A stretch of 36,208 bases of DNA from Chalara sp. BL73 (lineage: Eukaryota; Ascomycota; Leotiomycetes; Helotiales). A program made the translations under genes and the position numbers. Of this stretch, positions 32,780-36,208 are shown one piece after another; within the stretch, counting starts at the first letter, position 1; each line of letters starts with the position of its first letter. The stretch covers positions 1-36,208 of the forward strand of contig CAKJVC010000175.1 in NCBI GenBank assembly GCA_918026815.1. Direction: 5' to 3'. The notes beneath the pieces were generated by a model. That model ran no database searches and was not told the origin of the DNA. It saw only the letters and a list, made by a program, of their open reading frames with translations.

Positions 32780-35338
32780 GCAGGAGTGAGAGGATCAGGA
32801 TGCCATGAGCGGTGGACACTAAAGGAGCAGTCGTTAATGAGCTAGACTATCTTTGCTTGTCCTTCTGGTTGATATGTGTTTAATTTAGTGGGACTAATTA
32901 CTGCTGGTGCTTCTTATACTCAACCTTTCACTTATCACGAGCGAACGCTGGATGAATGTTTGTGATTGAGCCTCTTCCCAAAATGTAGGTCGGCAATGTC
33001 CCTCACACAGGAGCAGCTGGTAGACCGCATGGTAATTAGGCTGCCGCCGATCTATTCCTTTCACACCAGCCAGATGCAGAAGCTTGACTCTCTGACACCG
33101 GAGGCTATAAAATGCTGCACTCGCAGCACGCCATGACTCAAGACTCCTTGAACCTGAGGCGAATGAAACCGTGAAATCTAGCATCCTACCTGAATCATGC
33201 ACTTGAGAACGGGTTTTCAGGTTCTGACTCGTTGTGTTCTCGTCCTGGCGCGTCTCGATGTCAGAGAAACACGGCAACACGCAATTTGATACTGCACGTC
33301 ACATGGTACGGTAGAAGGCGGGATTCACACATTCCTGCTCCCAAAATTAGCGTCTTCCCAAAACAACGGGTTCATCTCCGCTTGTGCCTTACACATACAT
33401 CCGAGAACTGCAAGTGATCCTTCCAAATCCCATGGCCGGCAGCCATCAAGATAACTCCCGTATTGATTTTGGGTGCCCGTAACGTGTCCAATCCGACCCC
33501 CTGAACGGCAGGGCTGCGTGTATCATCATGACATGTACCATCCGGTACTCGTGATGGACGCTGGCCAATTCTAGGTCCAAAAACGCCATGAAAAATCTAA
33601 CATGCGCAGGTGGGAAGCACAAGAAGGCAAACTTATGCCCTAGGATTCGTCCATATCCTATTGTAGGGAAATTCGGGGTGGTCGAAGGTTGAAAAGGTTG
33701 GGATCTGCAAAAGCTGAAAATGGGTTGGAATGTCAGCCGCGTGCCTTGTGCTTATGTTACGGGCGAAGTTCGCATCTCACCGAGTGAAAAGTGTAGTGAT
33801 CAGCAATTCAAAAGATTACGAACCAACAAACGCCACCCGCCTTCCCCCATATTCTACACCTGCCTAGTTTCAGCCAGATCGAGTGTGCAGAATCGATCTG
33901 CGGCGGCAAGTTCAAGTTTTGAGAATTTTTTAATATAAAAAGAGAAACATGGCTGATTTTTTGATCGGAGTCGCCACTGATGATCACGTTGCTTGCAGAT
34001 TGCTGACACTGGCCTGCCTCGTACTGGTGTGGTTCTAGCGTGGTTCTGGAATTGGCTACCACGCACAAAATGTCTGGGGGTGGGTGGCAGGGGTTCTATG
34101 GCTTGGGATGGACATGGGTAAAGCATGGCCTTTATGTCATTGGAGAAGCCGATTTCTCGGGTGGTGGGACAGTTTTTTTTTGTTTTGACGGGTCATGCCT
34201 GCACAGGCAGGGATACAGGGATTGCCATGACCACCGGTTGGATCACCTGTTGGCTCATCTTGTCTCACTTGCTTGCAACCAACCAGAACCCGATCCGCCG
34301 TCGGTTAAATCCCGGTCAGTCGTGCCTAAAGAGGTCCTTTGAGGGTCTGGCCTTACTCGGTCATTTCATCTGGTTTTACTGTATCGAAGGAGGGACGATT
34401 ATGTACTGTGGCTGAACACTATTACTCCTTCTTTCCTGCTATTTCGTATGATTTCTGGTGACAGCTGGAGGTGGAGAAGGGAGGGGGCGTTTGGGAAATC
34501 AGCCGGAAAAAAACATCAAACGTTTCTATTGTACAACACCGTATTGTTCTCGACTCGTCCTGTCCCCCGTCCCCGGTCGGTGGGAAAATAAATGAAACCT
34601 TAGTAAACAGATTTTCAACAAAACACCACTTCAAATCGCGACACGAAAGAATGCAGACCAGGGATAAACCTTTTATCGTCCCGTCTTTTGCTACTGTACC
34701 TGTCTGTACCTTATTGCTGCTTAAACCACCGGTCACATCATCATGGTAAAAGAGCTGGCGGCTAGCTATACTACAGTCTAGCATTCTGGGATTCATGCTT
34801 CCCCTCAAGCATTTCATCTTTGTTGGGTCAGATCTGATGGCACGTCACCCCACCACCTTCAGATAAGTCATACAGCAAATCTTTAGCATGCTACCGCATG
34901 GATATCCAACCCAACGGCGACATCACATGCTGCATGCCGCGCTGCATATTTCTGTAACATCTCTGGGATGTTTTTGTTGTTGTACAAGTCGTAATAGGCA
35001 TGCCTCGGGTTCCTCATTGGGTCACCCTCCGCCATCCCACGCACACACGCAATAATTGAGTCGTTGCTGTTACTGTACCCTTGTTTCGTCTACTTACCTG
35101 TCTGCTCTTCCAAGTAAGCGGTTTGAGGGTTTTGGTTGAGTTGGTGGTCCGAGAGGCAGAACGGCGGGAAAACAGGAATCCTAGCGAACGCGTGCCAAGA
35201 CATCGGAACCAATCACATCTCTGGCTTTGCCACGCCCAAGACCTCCCAACCGTGTACCAATGCCCCGCGCTATCGGATCAGTACTCGATCCAGTTTAGAG
35301 GGAACTTCTAGGGTGTGCAAGCTGTGCAGGCCCGGACT
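32780..35338. other. Long intergenic region upstream of the terminal gene
   Basis: Numerous short overlapping frames on both strands (33232-33417, 33720-33938, 33854-34126 minus, 34040-34342, 34422-34817 minus, 34471-34749, 35081-35311) show no family resemblance. The sequence from about 35040 to 35120 is pyrimidine-rich with TTGTTTCGTCTACTTACCTG, consistent with a promoter or leader for the gene at 35713. No RNA gene was recognised. Confidence 0.4.
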
Positions 35339-35386
35339 GTAAGTAGGATGCTGGGGGGATCCAGATATTGGCTAACCTACCCCCAG
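35339..35386 (+). other. Probable 5' UTR intron of the terminal gene
   Basis: A strong donor GTAAGT at 35339, branch sequence GGCTAAC (about 35370) and acceptor CCCCAG ending at 35386 enclose 48 nt, matching the size and signals of the coding introns in this window. No coding frame uses it, and the first plausible ATG is about 330 nt downstream. Confidence 0.55.
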
Positions 35387-35712
35387 TGAGTTGGCATCCT
35401 CTCTTCAACCTAGACCACAGTCTTAACAGCTCGAGCATCACCAAATACAAAATCCGTTCGTTCCATGAAAACCTGACGCAGCATTCCTACAATCTGCCAA
35501 AGCCAACCTTGGAGCTAAATACATCATCAAGGGCTCGACTGTCAGAAGCAGCGCTACACTGTCTGGCGAAGCGCCTCCCCAGAGCCGCTGGCGTTTCGAT
35601 TTGGTTCCGAATGAGCACATAGCCGCTGCTATTTTCAATAGCTGCCGCTCCCCAATGATACAATTTTAGTCGTCGGTGTGCCCAATAACCGGTTCTTCGA
35701 ACATCCTGCATC

Positions 35713-36208
35713 ATGTTCGAAAACTTCACATTCGGTGCACAGTCGCAGATGCAGAACCACGATATCAGCGCATCCCCACAGATGTATCCTTCTCGCAACC
35801 TCAGACTTCGCTTCCGTTTTATGATGGGAAGGCGAAGGCGGAAGAATGTCCGAACGCTTCAGTGCACAATCGTTGGGGCGAGAAAGAGAGCAGCACTTTT
35901 CTGCATGGGGTGCCGCGACGCAAAGGCCGTTTGAGGTAGATGACGAGGATATGCCGTGTCTGTCCTCCAGCATCTCTGAACCATCACAGCCCTTTGATAT
36001 GCCTTCGCGAGACAGTATTCACAACCGCCGGCTTCAACGGCAATTCAACACGCAACTGCAGCTCTCATCCTCACACATCCGTGATATCCACGCATTAGTG
36101 GAAGATATGATTTCATCATCGTCACAATGCACGCTCTCCTACCGCCCATCTCAATCCATGCTTTCAACCCCTCACTCGCCAAGCGGCTTCAGTTTTGACA
36201 CGCTGGAC
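35713..36208 (+). CDS. 5' part of a low-complexity fungal protein of unknown function, cut by the window end
   Basis: The ATG at 35713 gives MFENFTFGAQSQMQNHDISA and SPQMYPS, but the text then moves to a second frame (SQPQTSLPFYDGKAKAE, about 35780-35845) and to a third from about 35840: RMSERFSAQSLGREREQHFS, AWGAATQRPFEVDDEDMPCL, HNRRLQRQFNTQLQLSSSHI and RDIHALVEDMISSSSQCTLS, which stays open to the last base. No GT donor lies between, so an intron does not explain the changes; two single-base breaks do. A conservative start is ATG 35846, which avoids both breaks and leaves 121 codons here. The stretch HNRRLQRQFNTQLQ..HIRDIHALVEDMI looks like a short helical, possibly coiled-coil segment in an otherwise Ser/Pro/Gln-rich disordered protein. 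I recall uncharacterised ascomycete proteins of this type and can name no function. Confidence 0.6.

Noticed and set aside
33808..34817. Several overlapping 86-131 codon frames on both strands considered as small genes
   Set aside because: They have no consistent ATG start, signal peptide, splice structure or family text, and they overlap one another on opposite strands.

Overview
This is a stretch of a filamentous ascomycete (Pezizomycotina) nuclear genome, most likely a leotiomycete. Genes carry short introns (43-72 nt, one donor-to-acceptor span of 107 nt) with GTATGT/GTAAGT-type donors and CTAAC-like branch points. The encoded families are fungal: CFEM receptor-like protein, LysM/WSC wall protein, SAT4/rhodopsin-type membrane protein, Dsn1 kinetochore subunit, GH55 glucanase. 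The class-level guess rests on remembered similarity of several proteins and was not checked by a search.

Layout. 510-2252 (+): Dbp5-type DEAD-box helicase, frame broken at three points. 3389-6171 (+): CFEM membrane protein whose last ~70 codons lie in another frame. 7406-9114 (-): an unrecognised, decayed gene with many in-frame stops. 11367-12411 (+): intact NmrA-like oxidoreductase. 14192-16720 (+): intact secreted S41-type peptidase, five exons. 17127-18703 (+): intact Dsn1/Mis13. 20495-21498 (-): intact seven-helix membrane protein. 23879-24205 (-): small secreted protein with a KR processing site. 25627-26324 (-): secreted LysM+WSC protein, shifted between signal peptide and LysM. 27490-28177 (-): secreted protein with two single-base breaks. 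29841-31603 (+): truncated GH55 relic that keeps its introns. 32154-32564 (-): GC-rich open frame of unknown meaning. 35713-36208 (+): start of a low-complexity protein cut by the window end. Gene density is low, and long intergenic stretches hold nothing I recognise.

The genes do not form an evident biosynthetic cluster or operon-like system. The common thread is the contrast between fully intact spliced genes (NmrA, S41, DSN1, rhodopsin-like, small secreted protein) and genes broken by single-base indels or stops. Several of the broken ones act at the cell surface or wall (LysM-WSC, GH55, secreted protein, CFEM tail). Either this is real pseudogenisation of accessory genes or part of the assembly carries indel errors; the broken copy of the normally essential DBP5 makes the distinction important. 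I saw no CRISPR array, rRNA or tRNA, no intact transposase or reverse transcriptase, and no convincing new multi-gene system.
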